Positions 51,791 through 60,864 of a stretch of 64,000 nt of DNA are shown piece by piece. The stretch lies in the NCBI RefSeq assembly GCF_900102895.1, contig NZ_FNGD01000005.1:237490-301489 (forward strand), read 5' to 3'. Position 1 is the stretch's first letter; each line of letters opens with the position of its first letter. This DNA is from Arthrobacter sp. ov407. GTDB taxonomy: Bacteria > Actinomycetota > Actinomycetes > Actinomycetales > Micrococcaceae. A model generated the notes under the pieces. That model saw nothing but the letters and a program-made list of their open reading frames with translations. It was not told the origin of the DNA and ran no database searches. A program made the position numbers and the translations under genes.

Positions 51791-52702
51791 TCAGGCCCTG
51801 TAGCCCAGCCGGCGCAGGCGGGCCCGGGCAGCCTGCTCGCTTGGACCCACCCGGCCCAGGGCAAGATGCACCACCGCGAGCGTGACCCGGGTGGCCAGGG
51901 TTACCGGCAGCGGAATCGGGCCCAGCCGAGCGGTCCGCAGGCCCAGGAGCTCGCGGTACTTAGGTTCAAGACTGGCGACTGCGGCCGCGAACAGCACCCG
52001 GTAGCCAGGCCTGAGCGCGGGGTGGAGGGGCGGGTCGCGAATGAATGCCACCGTCTCGGTGACCCGTTCGTCGCAGCGGAGCTCGCCGTCGTCGTACCAG
52101 CGGTCGAGTTGCTGCCGCATTTCCGCTTCGCTTAGGGGAGGGGCGTCCACGCCCATCAGCCGGCCGGCTTGGGCCCACTCGCGGACATAGGCATCGGGTC
52201 CGCCAGGAATCGGCCGTCCCCAGAGCTTGTGGGCGGAAAGGAAGGCGTCGGTGAAGGCAATGTGAACCCAGCGGAGCAGTTCGGGATCGTTGGCTGCGTA
52301 ACTGCGCCGGATGCCGTGGCCGTCCACGAACTCTCCCCGCACCGTCCGGTGAAGGCGAAGCACCCAGTCCGATGCCGCCTTGGCCGTATCCGTGGAGCCA
52401 TAGGAAACGGTGAAGATCCAGCGGATCGTGCCCGCCAACCGGCCCAGGGGGTCTTCGCGGAAACGTGAGTGATCGTGGACGCCGGCCAACGCGCCGGGGT
52501 GGAGCGCCTGCATCAGCAGTGCCCGGATACCCGCCACGATGGTTGGCATGTCCCCGTGCACGGCCCAGACTGCCGAGCCGGGCAAGTGGTAACCGGCGTC
52601 GTCGCCCTCGGCAAGGCGCGGCACCCACTCGGGCACGGAATCGCGCGTCCCGGTGAACGTCTGCTTGAGTTCGGCCTGCCATTCCCTCAGGACATTGCGC
52701 AT
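51791..52702 (-). CDS. MpaB-type oxygenase (DUF2236)
   Basis: A 303-residue protein of the DUF2236/latex-clearing-protein-like MpaB family. Its hallmarks are ALLMQALHPGALAGVHDHSR, with His residues thought to hold haem or iron, FREDPLGRLAGTIRWIFTVS and YAANDPELLRWVHIAFTDAF. Such enzymes are haem oxygenases or oxidases acting on lipid-like or polyisoprene substrates; the substrate here is unknown. No signal is seen. The gene is single, facing away from the LytM peptidase gene. TAAGAA lies six bases before the ATG, so it may be leaderless. Confidence 0.85.
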   Translation of the reverse strand: MRNVLREWQAELKQTFTGTRDSVPEWVPRLAEGDDAGYHLPGSAVWAVHGDMPTIVAGIRALLMQALHPGALAGVHDHSRFREDPLGRLAGTIRWIFTVSYGSTDTAKAASDWVLRLHRTVRGEFVDGHGIRRSYAANDPELLRWVHIAFTDAFLSAHKLWGRPIPGGPDAYVREWAQAGRLMGVDAPPLSEAEMRQQLDRWYDDGELRCDERVTETVAFIRDPPLHPALRPGYRVLFAAAVASLEPKYRELLGLRTARLGPIPLPVTLATRVTLAVVHLALGRVGPSEQAARARLRRLGYRA

Positions 52703-52920
52703 CCTTTATTCTTACCCGGCTCAGCGGCGCCCGGCACCTGCAAGTCCGCGGAGGACTACTGGGCCGCCACCTGCCAGCTACTGGGGATATCCGTGGTTCT
52801 CCGATTGGTACTGCAATAGGAACGCGCTGACGGTTCACAGGCCGGGCCGTATGTGGTCACATAGGGAGGTAAGTCCGTGAAGATTGGGGTCTGGCGGACA
52901 TATATTGCGGGAGTCACATC

Positions 52921-54432
52921 GTGGGAAAACACTGGGGAAACTCATCGAGTGAGCAGTCAGCCAGGGCACGGACCATTGCCGTGCGCTGCGCATCCGGAGG
53001 CCTGTGCCTGTCCCTTGCCGTTCTGGCATTCGGTGGCTTTCAGGGGCTGAGCGCCTTCGCGTCCTACGGGCCGCCCGCCGCCATCCCGACCGCCGCCATG
53101 CCGCCCGCCGGCGCCGTGGGGCCCGAAACTTTGGACCCGCTGCCCCCCTCCGCCGCGACCGCTGGCCCGGGGACTCCAGGCACTGTCACTGCCGACGCCC
53201 GGGCGCTCCTGGCCTTCAGCCGCAGCACGGTGGGCACGATCACCCGGGAAGGAGTGCGTGGCGAGCTCAATGTGACCTCGGCGGCCCTGAGCCGGCCCGC
53301 GGCCGGTTTCCTCATGGCCCCGCTGGAATCGCTGGTGCCTTCGTCCCCGTTCGGGCTGCGCACCAGCCCACTGACGGGAGTGGCGGGCGAATTCCACTGG
53401 GGCCAGGACTTCGCGGCACCCTGCGGCACCCGGGTCTACTCCGCCGACGCCGGTGTTGTGAGGGCCGTGGGGTGGCACCCGTGGGGCGGCGGCAACCGGG
53501 TGGAAATCGACCACGGCAACGGTCTCATCACCACCTACAACCATCTGGAGGCGATCGCGGTCAAGAAGGGCGACTCCGTGCGGGTGGGGGAGGTCATTGG
53601 CCGAGTGGGGACCACAGGATCCTCCACCGGCTGCCACCTTCATTTCGAAACGATCCTCAACGGCTCGCACACCGATCCGCGGGACTGGACGTTGCTCCCC
53701 ATCAAACAGGTGGATCAACTCGGCCCGATAGAGATGACCAGCTACGCACCCGACGCCGGCAAGCCATCCAATACGGGGATTGGCTGGGCGATTCCAGTCC
53801 GGGAGGACCTGACCCACGTGGTGGCCGGCGGCGTTCAGGAACAGCCTGCCGCGGTGGCTGCTAAGCCGTCAGGGAGCGCCTCAGCTGCAGCTACCGAAGC
53901 CGCCGCCGACAAACCGACGCCGACCGGGACCCGGACGCCGACGCCGACGCCGACAGGAACCCGGACGCCGACGCCGACGCCGGCCGGAACCCGGACGCCG
54001 ACACCGACGCCGACCGGAACCCGGACGCCGACACCGACGCCGGCCGGCACTGGCTCTGTGACGCCGACACCGACGCCGACCGGCACTGCTGCGACAACCT
54101 CACCTGCTGCCCCGACGGGAACGGCCTCCGCGACGCCGACGCCCACCCCCACGGGAACAGCCTCCGCGACGCCGTCAACTCCGGTGCCGGTCGCGCCGTC
54201 GGTGAAACCGACGGCCTCCGTGACCGCGACGGCCTCCGCGACCGCGACAGAGGCTGCGGACATGAAGGCGCCCACAGCGCCGCCAAGCTCACCCCTGACG
54301 CTGGCCCCGATCACTGTGCCGCCGGCCCCGGTCACCGCGCCGGCCGATAATCCGAAGCCAACGGCGGCCACGCAGTCGGCCACCACAGCTGTGACAACAA
54401 AGCCCACGGCAACGCCGACGCCGAGCCGCTAG
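52921..54432 (+). CDS. Secreted LytM/M23-type peptidase with Pro-Thr repeat tail
   Basis: A 503-residue protein. A signal or anchor segment (GGLCLSLAVLAFGGFQGLSA) lies near residues 25-45. The M23 domain has H159 and D163 in FHWGQDFAAPCGTRV and H239/H241 in STGCHLHFETIL, the zinc residues needed for cutting peptidoglycan cross-bridges. The tail of about 190 residues is low complexity, with repeated RTPTPTPTGT and later TASATATA runs, perhaps a wall-spanning stalk. The GTG start lacks a strong ribosome site. It would trim cell wall during growth or division. Confidence 0.88.
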   Translation: MGKHWGNSSSEQSARARTIAVRCASGGLCLSLAVLAFGGFQGLSAFASYGPPAAIPTAAMPPAGAVGPETLDPLPPSAATAGPGTPGTVTADARALLAFSRSTVGTITREGVRGELNVTSAALSRPAAGFLMAPLESLVPSSPFGLRTSPLTGVAGEFHWGQDFAAPCGTRVYSADAGVVRAVGWHPWGGGNRVEIDHGNGLITTYNHLEAIAVKKGDSVRVGEVIGRVGTTGSSTGCHLHFETILNGSHTDPRDWTLLPIKQVDQLGPIEMTSYAPDAGKPSNTGIGWAIPVREDLTHVVAGGVQEQPAAVAAKPSGSASAAATEAAADKPTPTGTRTPTPTPTGTRTPTPTPAGTRTPTPTPTGTRTPTPTPAGTGSVTPTPTPTGTAATTSPAAPTGTASATPTPTPTGTASATPSTPVPVAPSVKPTASVTATASATATEAADMKAPTAPPSSPLTLAPITVPPAPVTAPADNPKPTAATQSATTAVTTKPTATPTPSR

Positions 54433-54571
54433 CGCCCGCGGCGGGGTCCAGGGCACCGGCCAGCGTCGTGTCCGGGATGCGCACCCATACCCGCACGCCT
54501 CGGTGCCGGATAATGGGGGGAACAGTTCCGAACCCCTGCCCCGGACCACCGACATCGCGAGGACGCGCACC

Positions 54572-55057
54572 ATGACTGCTCTGCACTCCATTCCCCTGAC
54601 CCTCATCGACGGGACCGAGACCGATTTTGGCCGTTTCAAGGGAGAGGTGGTCCTGGTGGTCAACGTGGCGTCCGAATGCGGTTTTACGCCGCAGTACGCC
54701 GGACTCGAGGCACTGCACAACAAGTTCCGCGGCCAGGGCTTCCAGGTCCTCGGCGTCCCGTGCAACCAGTTCGGCGGACAGGAGCCCGGCGGCGACACCG
54801 AGATCGTCGAGTTCTGCCAGCGCAATTTCGGCGTGACCTTCCCGCTGACGGCCAAGGCCAAGGTCCGGGGAAAGAACCAGCACCCGCTCTACGGCGAGCT
54901 CACCAAGTTCAAGAACGGAATCCTGCCCGGCCTGGTGAAGTGGAACTTCGAGAAGTTCCTGGTGAACCGCGACGGCGACGTCATCGCCCGCTTTGCGCCC
55001 ACCGTGGAGCCGGACGCACCGGAGATCATCGAAGCTGTTCAGTCCGCACTGGCCTGA
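54572..55057 (+). CDS. Glutathione-peroxidase-family thiol peroxidase
   Basis: A 161-residue GPx protein with a Cys, not selenocysteine, active site: VVNVASECGFTPQYAGLEAL, then GVPCNQFGGQEPGGDTEIVE with the catalytic Gln, and LVKWNFEKFLVNRDGDVIAR with the Trp. Bacterial Cys-GPx usually draws electrons from thioredoxin or mycothiol-linked systems, not glutathione. It reduces peroxides. ATG 54572 is the proper start; the longer frame is not supported. It lies just before a formaldehyde dehydrogenase gene. Confidence 0.9.
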   Translation: MTALHSIPLTLIDGTETDFGRFKGEVVLVVNVASECGFTPQYAGLEALHNKFRGQGFQVLGVPCNQFGGQEPGGDTEIVEFCQRNFGVTFPLTAKAKVRGKNQHPLYGELTKFKNGILPGLVKWNFEKFLVNRDGDVIARFAPTVEPDAPEIIEAVQSALA

Positions 55058-55299
55058 ACCGGCCCCGCCCGGCCTAAACCTGCCCGCGCGGCTTTCCGAA
55101 TCCGCAGCCTCTATCCCAAAGCATCCTTCCCGCCTAGACTGGCCGAACCCTCCAACATTCCGGGCTCATCCACGGCGCAGTCATCCCTGACAGCCGTCCT
55201 TCGGCAGTGCGGCCGAGGTGTCCCTGCGGAGGGCGCATCAAACAACTTCGTCAATCACAGCAGGGCCCCGTGTGGGTCCGTGAACGCAGGAGGAACGAG

Positions 55300-56511
55300 A
55301 TGACAGGGAACAAAGCCGTTGCCTACAAGGGGCCGGGAAAAGTCGAACTGATAGACATTGACTACCCCACCTTTGAACTCAAGGACGGTCCGGGGGTCAA
55401 CCCCGCCAACGTGGGCCGGCAGGTGCGCCACGGCGCCATCATCAAGACCGTTGCCACGAACATCTGCGGCTCGGACCAGCACATGGTCCGCGGGCGCACC
55501 ACGGCCCCTACTGACCTGGTGCTTGGGCACGAGATAACCGGCGAAGTGGTGGAAGTGGGGCCGGACGTTGAATTTATCAAAGTTGGGGACATCTGTTCCG
55601 TCCCGTTCAACATCGCCTGCGGGCGCTGCCGGAACTGCAAGGAACGCAAGACGGGCATCTGCCTGAACGTCAACCCCGACCGGCCAGGCAGCGCCTACGG
55701 CTATGTGGACATGGGCGGCTGGGTCGGCGGCCAGGCCAACTACGTCCTGGTTCCGTACGCCGATTGGAACCTGTTGAAGTTCCCGGACAAGGACCGGGCC
55801 CTTGAAAAAATCATGGACCTGGCCATGCTCTCGGACATCTTCCCGACCGGATTCCATGGCGCGGTCACCGCGGGCGTCGGCCCCGGCTCCACCGTCTACA
55901 TCGCCGGGGCGGGCCCCGTGGGCCTGGCCGCGGCGACCAGCGCCCAACTGCTGGGTGCCGCCGTCGTGATCGTCGGAGACCTGAACGCGGACCGGTTGGC
56001 CCAAGCGCGCAGCTTTGGCTGTGAGACCGTCGACTTGAGCAAGGGCGGCCCGGCGGAGCAGATCGAGCAGCTCCTCGGCGTCCCGGAAGTCGATTGCGGC
56101 GTTGATGCGGTGGGCTTCGAGGCCAAGGGCCACGGTGTCGGAGCCCAGGAAGCCCCGGCAACCGTCCTGAACTCCCTCATGGAAGTGACCGCCGCCGGCG
56201 GCGCCTTGGGCATTCCCGGGCTCTACGTCACCGGTGATCCGGGCGGCGTGGACGAGGCAGCACAGAAAGGATCGCTGTCGCTCAGCCTCGGAACGGGCTG
56301 GGCGAAGTCGCTCAGCTTCACCACGGGACAGTGTCCGGTCATGAAGTACAACCGGCAGCTGATGATGGCAATCCTGCACGACAAGGTACACATCGCCAAG
56401 AACGTCAACGCGAAGGCCATTGCCCTGGAGGACGCGCCGAAGGGGTACGCCGAATTCGACGCCGGCGCGGCGACGAAGTTCGTGCTCAACCCGAACGGCT
56501 ACCTGAGCTAG
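55300..56511 (+). CDS. fdhA: Glutathione-independent formaldehyde dehydrogenase
   Basis: A 403-residue zinc MDR enzyme very like Pseudomonas putida FdhA. Catalytic-zinc residues lie in NICGSDQHMVRGRTTAPTDL and GHEITGEVV; the structural zinc site is CGRCRNCKERKTGIC. The dinucleotide motif is TVYIAGAGPVGLAAATSAQL. SDIFPTGFHGAVTAGVGPGS is a family mark. It oxidises formaldehyde (or alcohol/aldehyde mixtures) with tightly bound NAD. AGGAGGA lies upstream of ATG 55300. It has a terminator-like hairpin and may pair with the peroxidase gene in stress handling. Confidence 0.93.
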   Translation: MTGNKAVAYKGPGKVELIDIDYPTFELKDGPGVNPANVGRQVRHGAIIKTVATNICGSDQHMVRGRTTAPTDLVLGHEITGEVVEVGPDVEFIKVGDICSVPFNIACGRCRNCKERKTGICLNVNPDRPGSAYGYVDMGGWVGGQANYVLVPYADWNLLKFPDKDRALEKIMDLAMLSDIFPTGFHGAVTAGVGPGSTVYIAGAGPVGLAAATSAQLLGAAVVIVGDLNADRLAQARSFGCETVDLSKGGPAEQIEQLLGVPEVDCGVDAVGFEAKGHGVGAQEAPATVLNSLMEVTAAGGALGIPGLYVTGDPGGVDEAAQKGSLSLSLGTGWAKSLSFTTGQCPVMKYNRQLMMAILHDKVHIAKNVNAKAIALEDAPKGYAEFDAGAATKFVLNPNGYLS

Positions 56512-56524
56512 CGGAAACCCTGAA

Positions 56525-56581
56525 CCCGGCGGCACTGCCCGTCCCGCCCCGCTGAACCGGGGATTCGGGAGTGCTGCCGGG
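56525..56581 (+). terminator. Hairpin after fdhA
   Basis: CCCGGCGGCACT and AGTGCTGCCGGG (one mismatch) form a 12-bp stem with a 33-base loop, starting 13 bases after the stop. Confidence 0.45.
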
Positions 56582-56754
56582 CGGCCGCGCCCCGTATATG
56601 CCTGCAGGAGCATATGAGGGTACGCCACCTGTTAACGCGCGATTTTCCAATATGCCTGTCCCAGTTTTTACATTGTTTGCCTAATGTCTGGTTGGATAGT
56701 TCTTACTGAGAGGGACACTGGAGGCACCGCTTCCACCCAACCAAGAAGGCAGCA

Positions 56755-57696
56755 ATGGAGCGCATCGAGGCCGAGCACCCCCGGCCACGTCATTTCTTAC
56801 TTCACCTGAGCGACCCCCATTTGCTGGGGGGTCCGCAACCCCTGCACGGCGTCGTGGACAGCGAAGCCCTGCTCAGGCAACTCTTCGAGGAGGTCCACGC
56901 CTCGGGTGCCCGCCCCGAAGCCGTGATCTTCACGGGAGACCTGGCTGATCTCGGCGAACCGGAAGCCTACGCCAAGCTCCGCGCAATCGTGGACCCGGCG
57001 TGCAAGGCCTTGGGGGCAAAGGTCATTTGGGCGATGGGCAACCACGACGACCGTGCCAATTTCCGGGCCGGGCTCCTGGACCAGGCCGACAATGACGCGC
57101 CGGTGGACCACAGCTACTTCGTCAACGGGCTGCGCATCATCACCCTGGACACCTCCGTTCCCGGCTTCCACCACGGCGAATTGAGCAACGACCAGCTGGA
57201 TTGGCTCGCCGCTGAACTGGCCACCCCGGCACCGGACGGGACCATCCTTGCCCTGCACCACCCGCCGGTGCCGTCCGTGCTGGATCTTGCCGTGCTCGTG
57301 GAGCTCCGGGGCCAGTCGGCGCTTGCCGGTGTCCTGCGCAACTCCGATGTCCGCGCCATCCTGGGCGGCCACCTGCACTACTCGACCACGGCAACATTCG
57401 CGGGCATCCCCGTGTCCGTGGCCTCAGCCACCTGCTACACCCAGGACCTGAACGTTCCTGTGGGCGGCACCCGGGGCCGCGACGGCGGGCAGGCGTTCAA
57501 CCTCGTCCACGTCTACGAACACACGATCGTGCACTCCGTGGCGCTGCTCGGCGACACTCCGGCAGTCGGTGAGCTTGTCTCTCCTGCGGAAGCCCAGCGC
57601 CGGATCGCCGCCGCAGGGATTTTCATCCCGGAGCAGGCCAAGCGCGAGGCCCCGGCCCAGACGCCGGCGCAGCGCAGGTTCACCACCCTGAACTGA
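56755..57696 (+). CDS. Metallophosphoesterase, cyclic nucleotide phosphodiesterase (CpdA) type
   Basis: A 313-residue calcineurin-like phosphoesterase with all metal motifs: [11 protein letters not shown] (DxH), [13 protein letters not shown] (GD), [12 protein letters not shown] (GNHD), [12 protein letters not shown] (HH) and [14 protein letters not shown] (GHxH). The spacing suits the class III cyclic nucleotide phosphodiesterases (CpdA/Rv0805), which cut cAMP; other phosphodiesters are possible. It is single, with an AT-rich 243-bp upstream region, and is convergent with the stealth-type gene. Confidence 0.85.
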   Translation: MERIEAEHPRPRHFLLHLSDPHLLGGPQPLHGVVDSEALLRQLFEEVHASGARPEAVIFTGDLADLGEPEAYAKLRAIVDPACKALGAKVIWAMGNHDDRANFRAGLLDQADNDAPVDHSYFVNGLRIITLDTSVPGFHHGELSNDQLDWLAAELATPAPDGTILALHHPPVPSVLDLAVLVELRGQSALAGVLRNSDVRAILGGHLHYSTTATFAGIPVSVASATCYTQDLNVPVGGTRGRDGGQAFNLVHVYEHTIVHSVALLGDTPAVGELVSPAEAQRRIAAAGIFIPEQAKREAPAQTPAQRRFTTLN

Positions 57697-57739
57697 TCCG
57701 CTCCCCGACTGGCGCGGCGCCCGCTTTGGTCACGGAACG

Positions 57740-59329
57740 TTACTTCTCCCAGGGCGCCTTGATGGGGTAGTACTTCTCCAGGAAATCCGTGACCAGCTCG
57801 GCCCGCTCTTCCGCCGGGACCTCCGGGAAGCTGCCGTCGTTGAGGCAGAAGAAGTCCATATTCCGCTTGGCCAGGAGCTTGGGCAGGTAGTTCAGGCCCG
57901 CCCGGGCCGTGGTGTCCACATATCTCACCCTGGCAGCCGTCTGGGTCACGGCCCGGCCCGTGAGCAGCGCGTAGTAGTGGTAGAACGAGTTGGTCACGGA
58001 GATGTTGTCCGCGGCCCGGAACGTGCTCGCGGCCGTCTTGGCAAACTCGGCCGGGAACTCCTGTTCCATCTGCTCGACCACGCTGCGGCGCAGCGGGGCC
58101 GCCGTGTGCTCCAGGTGCCGGGTGGTGATGCGGCCGAAGCGGTTCCAGAGCAGCTTGCGGTTTACCCGGGCGGCGTTCTCAAAGCCGCTGCGTTCGGCGT
58201 CGTTGTCGCCCAGCCCGATCCGGGTCTCGGCCTCGATGAACTTCGTGATGCCGCCGGGGGTGAAGAACATGTCCGGCCCGACGGCGCGGCCGAAGAACAT
58301 GTCGTCGTTCGAATACAGGAAGTGCTCGGAGAGCCCCTCGATGTGGTGCAGCTGGCACTCCACGGCCTGCGAATTGTGCGTGGGCAGAACCGAAGTGTCG
58401 GCGAAAAACTCCTCGCTGCGGACGATCGTGACGCTGGGGTGGTCCGCCAGCCATGACGGCGCGGGGGAGTCCGTGGCGATGAAGATCCGGCGGATCCACG
58501 GCGCAAACATGTAGACCGAGCGCAGGGCGTACTTGAGCTCATCGATCTGGCGGAAGCGGGCCTCGTGGTCATCTCCCTCTCCCACCACCACCCCGGCCAT
58601 GCGCGCGCGGCGGGCCGCGATGTACTCGGGGGAGCTGCCGTCAACCCATGAGAACACCAGGTCGACGTCGAAGCTGATGTCGCTGGCATGGTCCGCGAAC
58701 ATGTTCTCGATGGTGGGCCACGTGTGGCCATAGCGTTCCACCGTGCCGCGCACCGCGTCCTGGGCCAGCATGGTGCGGCGCGTCAGGGAGTTCTCGATCG
58801 GCAGGATCAGCTGGTCGCCCTCGAAGCTCCAGAGCTCCAGCTGGACGCCGGCGGAGGCACCGAATTCCAAGCCGCCCTCCGGCTCCACCCGGGGCCGGTA
58901 CAGCCGGAAGATCCGGGCCTGGCGGTTCGGCGAAAGCTCGCCGTCGGCCACCAGCACGGAGGACTTCTTCTTGGCGTCCACGCTCATGGAATAGAACGGC
59001 TCGTCGCGGCACGCCTCCACGAGCGCGTCGCGGAGTTCCTTGCGGTCCTTCCAGTCGACTGCTACGACCGGGCGGTGGTTGTTGCCGCGGACCAGCAGGT
59101 AGCTGATGCCGGCGTCGGCCAGGACGGAACGCAGGAACATCAGGTCCTCGACCATGGCCTGGAACGGCGTGCGGTTCTCGTTGATCAGCGCATAGCGGCC
59201 GCGGTGGCGGACAACATCGGAGCGGGTCCGGAATCTGGCGACGGCGGCCGCCGACGTGATCTCGGCGTGGGCGTCCGCGGATGCCTGGCTGCCATAGTAA
59301 ATCTCGTCTTGGATCGCTGCTTCGGTAAT
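57740..59329 (-). CDS. Stealth-family sugar-phosphate transferase (non-canonical start)
   Basis: A protein of about 529 residues if begun at the ATT of 59329, or 471 from the first ATG at 59155. Stealth conserved regions are clear: RYALINENRTPFQAMVEDLM (partly upstream of that ATG), FDVDLVFSWVDGSSPEYIAA, RQIDELKYALRSVYMFAPWI, HHIEGLSEHFLYSNDDMFFG and FNSFYHYYALLTG-like. These enzymes transfer hexose-1-phosphate in capsule or cell-surface glycan synthesis. The coding sequence clearly continues upstream of the ATG without another ATG/GTG/TTG until a stop, so an ATT with GGGAGA six bases before it is the best start candidate, or there is a frameshift. Confidence 0.8.
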   Translation of the reverse strand: MTEAAIQDEIYYGSQASADAHAEITSAAAVARFRTRSDVVRHRGRYALINENRTPFQAMVEDLMFLRSVLADAGISYLLVRGNNHRPVVAVDWKDRKELRDALVEACRDEPFYSMSVDAKKKSSVLVADGELSPNRQARIFRLYRPRVEPEGGLEFGASAGVQLELWSFEGDQLILPIENSLTRRTMLAQDAVRGTVERYGHTWPTIENMFADHASDISFDVDLVFSWVDGSSPEYIAARRARMAGVVVGEGDDHEARFRQIDELKYALRSVYMFAPWIRRIFIATDSPAPSWLADHPSVTIVRSEEFFADTSVLPTHNSQAVECQLHHIEGLSEHFLYSNDDMFFGRAVGPDMFFTPGGITKFIEAETRIGLGDNDAERSGFENAARVNRKLLWNRFGRITTRHLEHTAAPLRRSVVEQMEQEFPAEFAKTAASTFRAADNISVTNSFYHYYALLTGRAVTQTAARVRYVDTTARAGLNYLPKLLAKRNMDFFCLNDGSFPEVPAEERAELVTDFLEKYYPIKAPWEK

Positions 59330-59469
59330 GTCTGATCTCCCGTTTCTTTAAGTACGTTGGTGTCTACTTGCATGATAACGCGGGCCTCAAAATTGCCGCG
59401 GGAAACCGGCCGGCACCGGGCGTGCATGACGGCGGAACGTGAACGCGGATTGTGACGGCGGAACGGGCC

Positions 59470-60384
59470 TCAGCCGGTGACGACGGCCAGCCAGTGGTGC
59501 AGGAAGGCGGCACCGGCGTCGTCGTGGATCACGTCCTCGCCGAGCCCCAGATCGGCAGCGGTGAGAACCTCGTAGGGCTTGACCGGGATGCCGTCCGCAG
59601 GCCGGACGTCCACGTGCTTCACGGGGTGGTCGTTGTGGTGCAGCCAGTCGGCCATGGCGTAATCCGTGCGGGAATCGCCCACCGTGCGCCAGGCCTGCGG
59701 CGTGATGCCCTGCGCGGCCAGGAACTCCACTGCCCGGCTCGCGCCCAGGTCCTTGCCCAGCCGGACCGATTCGATATCGGTGGAGATGATGGTCGGATAG
59801 ACGCGGAAGTCGATCTGGTCATCCGAATCGGGGACGTGGTGGTCCAGCCGCACCACGCCGAGTCCGTGCCGGGCCATGAGGTCCATGGCGTCGGCGTCGA
59901 AGAGTTCCTGCTCGGCCCGGTAATCGGTGTTGGCGACGGCGATGTGCTGCTCCACGGAGACCATGGCCCGCTTGGTTTCGTCGTAGAACATGTGGGCGGA
60001 GTAGTCCTCGGCAACCAGGCGGCGGACGTCGTCGCCGAAGGACTGCGGGATGGCGAGCTCACGGTCCACGTGGACAGGCCCGGGGCCTTCCGCCGTGTAG
60101 CTGAACCAGACGGCGCCCTTCTCGCAAATGGCGTGGATGAGAGTGCCGGCGGGCATGCCGGCAGCGATCATCGGTTCCATGACCTGCTCGCGGATGAACG
60201 CGTCCGACCGGCCCGTGTTGAAGATGACCGGCACGCCCGCGGCGGCCAGGGCTACCAGATCCGCGATGATTCCCGGCTGGACAACGCGGGTCACCGGACT
60301 CGCGACCGGACCGTCGACGTCGAGCAGCAGCGCCAGAAGGGGGGCCGACGGCGACGGAACAGGGGCAGTCTCGGGTGAAGTCAT
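59470..60384 (-). CDS. HAD-superfamily phosphatase (Cof/SPP type)
   Basis: A 304-residue HAD hydrolase. Motif I is LLALLLDVDGPVASPVTRVV, motif II is VIFNTGRSDAF, and motif IV is AWRTVGDSRTDYAMADWLHH. A C2-type cap lies in the middle (YDETKRAMVSVEQHIAVANT). The layout is like sugar-phosphate phosphatases of the Cof class. It may act in glycan or sugar metabolism near the stealth-type gene, which lies downstream on the same strand after 140 bases; that link is inference. Confidence 0.85.
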   Translation of the reverse strand: MTSPETAPVPSPSAPLLALLLDVDGPVASPVTRVVQPGIIADLVALAAAGVPVIFNTGRSDAFIREQVMEPMIAAGMPAGTLIHAICEKGAVWFSYTAEGPGPVHVDRELAIPQSFGDDVRRLVAEDYSAHMFYDETKRAMVSVEQHIAVANTDYRAEQELFDADAMDLMARHGLGVVRLDHHVPDSDDQIDFRVYPTIISTDIESVRLGKDLGASRAVEFLAAQGITPQAWRTVGDSRTDYAMADWLHHNDHPVKHVDVRPADGIPVKPYEVLTAADLGLGEDVIHDDAGAAFLHHWLAVVTG

Positions 60385-60552
60385 ACGGCCATTCTGTCAG
60401 CCGCGAGAAACGTTTGCGTGAACTGTGCAGAAGATCGACGCCACCCGCGCTGGATGTGACTGGCGGCAGTGCGTCGTGTGACAGATGGTTACTGTTTGGC
60501 CACAACCTCACGCCGCCCGCGGACTTTGATTCCTTCGGGCGTCCAAGTTCCA

Positions 60553-60558
60553 TAGGCT
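60553..60558 (+). promoter_or_regulatory. -10 box TAGGCT before the ParB-like small protein gene
   Basis: TAGGCT ends three bases before an ATG (60562) and six before a GTG (60565). The six-base spacing seen elsewhere in the window suggests GTG 60565 as leaderless start. Confidence 0.45.
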
Positions 60559-60564
60559 GGCATG

Positions 60565-60864
60565 GTGATATTCAAAGCTGTGGGCGAGGGACGCCCGTAC
60601 CCCGACCATGGTTACACCACGCCCAAGGACTGGGCGGCCCTGCCGCCGCGTCCGGTTCGGCTTGATGAGCTGGTGACCACGAAGCGCACCTTGGACCTTG
60701 AAGCCCTGCTGGCCGAGGACTCCACGTTTTTCGGTGACCTCTTTCCGCACGTCGTGGAATACCGCGGCGTCCTCTACCTTGAAGACGGCCTGCACCGGGC
60801 AGTCCGCACCGCGTTGCACCAGCGCACCGCAATCCACGCGCGGGTCCTCGTGATAAATGGCTAG
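60565..60864 (+). CDS. Small ParB-like conserved actinobacterial protein
   Basis: A 99-residue protein (100 if begun at ATG 60562). VRLDELVTTKRTLDLEALLA, then VVEYRGVLYLEDGLHRAVRT and IHARVLVI resemble the ParB/Srx N-terminal fold, with the DGLHR motif in place of the ParB-type DGxHR. It is found widely in actinobacteria, generally as a hypothetical protein. Its stop overlaps the start of the LytR_C gene by eight bases, a strict coupling that suggests a joint function at the envelope or DNA, not known. Confidence 0.6.
   Translation: MIFKAVGEGRPYPDHGYTTPKDWAALPPRPVRLDELVTTKRTLDLEALLAEDSTFFGDLFPHVVEYRGVLYLEDGLHRAVRTALHQRTAIHARVLVING

Noticed and set aside
59185..59427. 80-codon minus-strand frame beginning MHARCRPVS or MQVDTNV
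   Set aside because: It overlaps the conserved N-terminus of the stealth protein in another frame and has no similarity; kept only as the alternative frameshift explanation.
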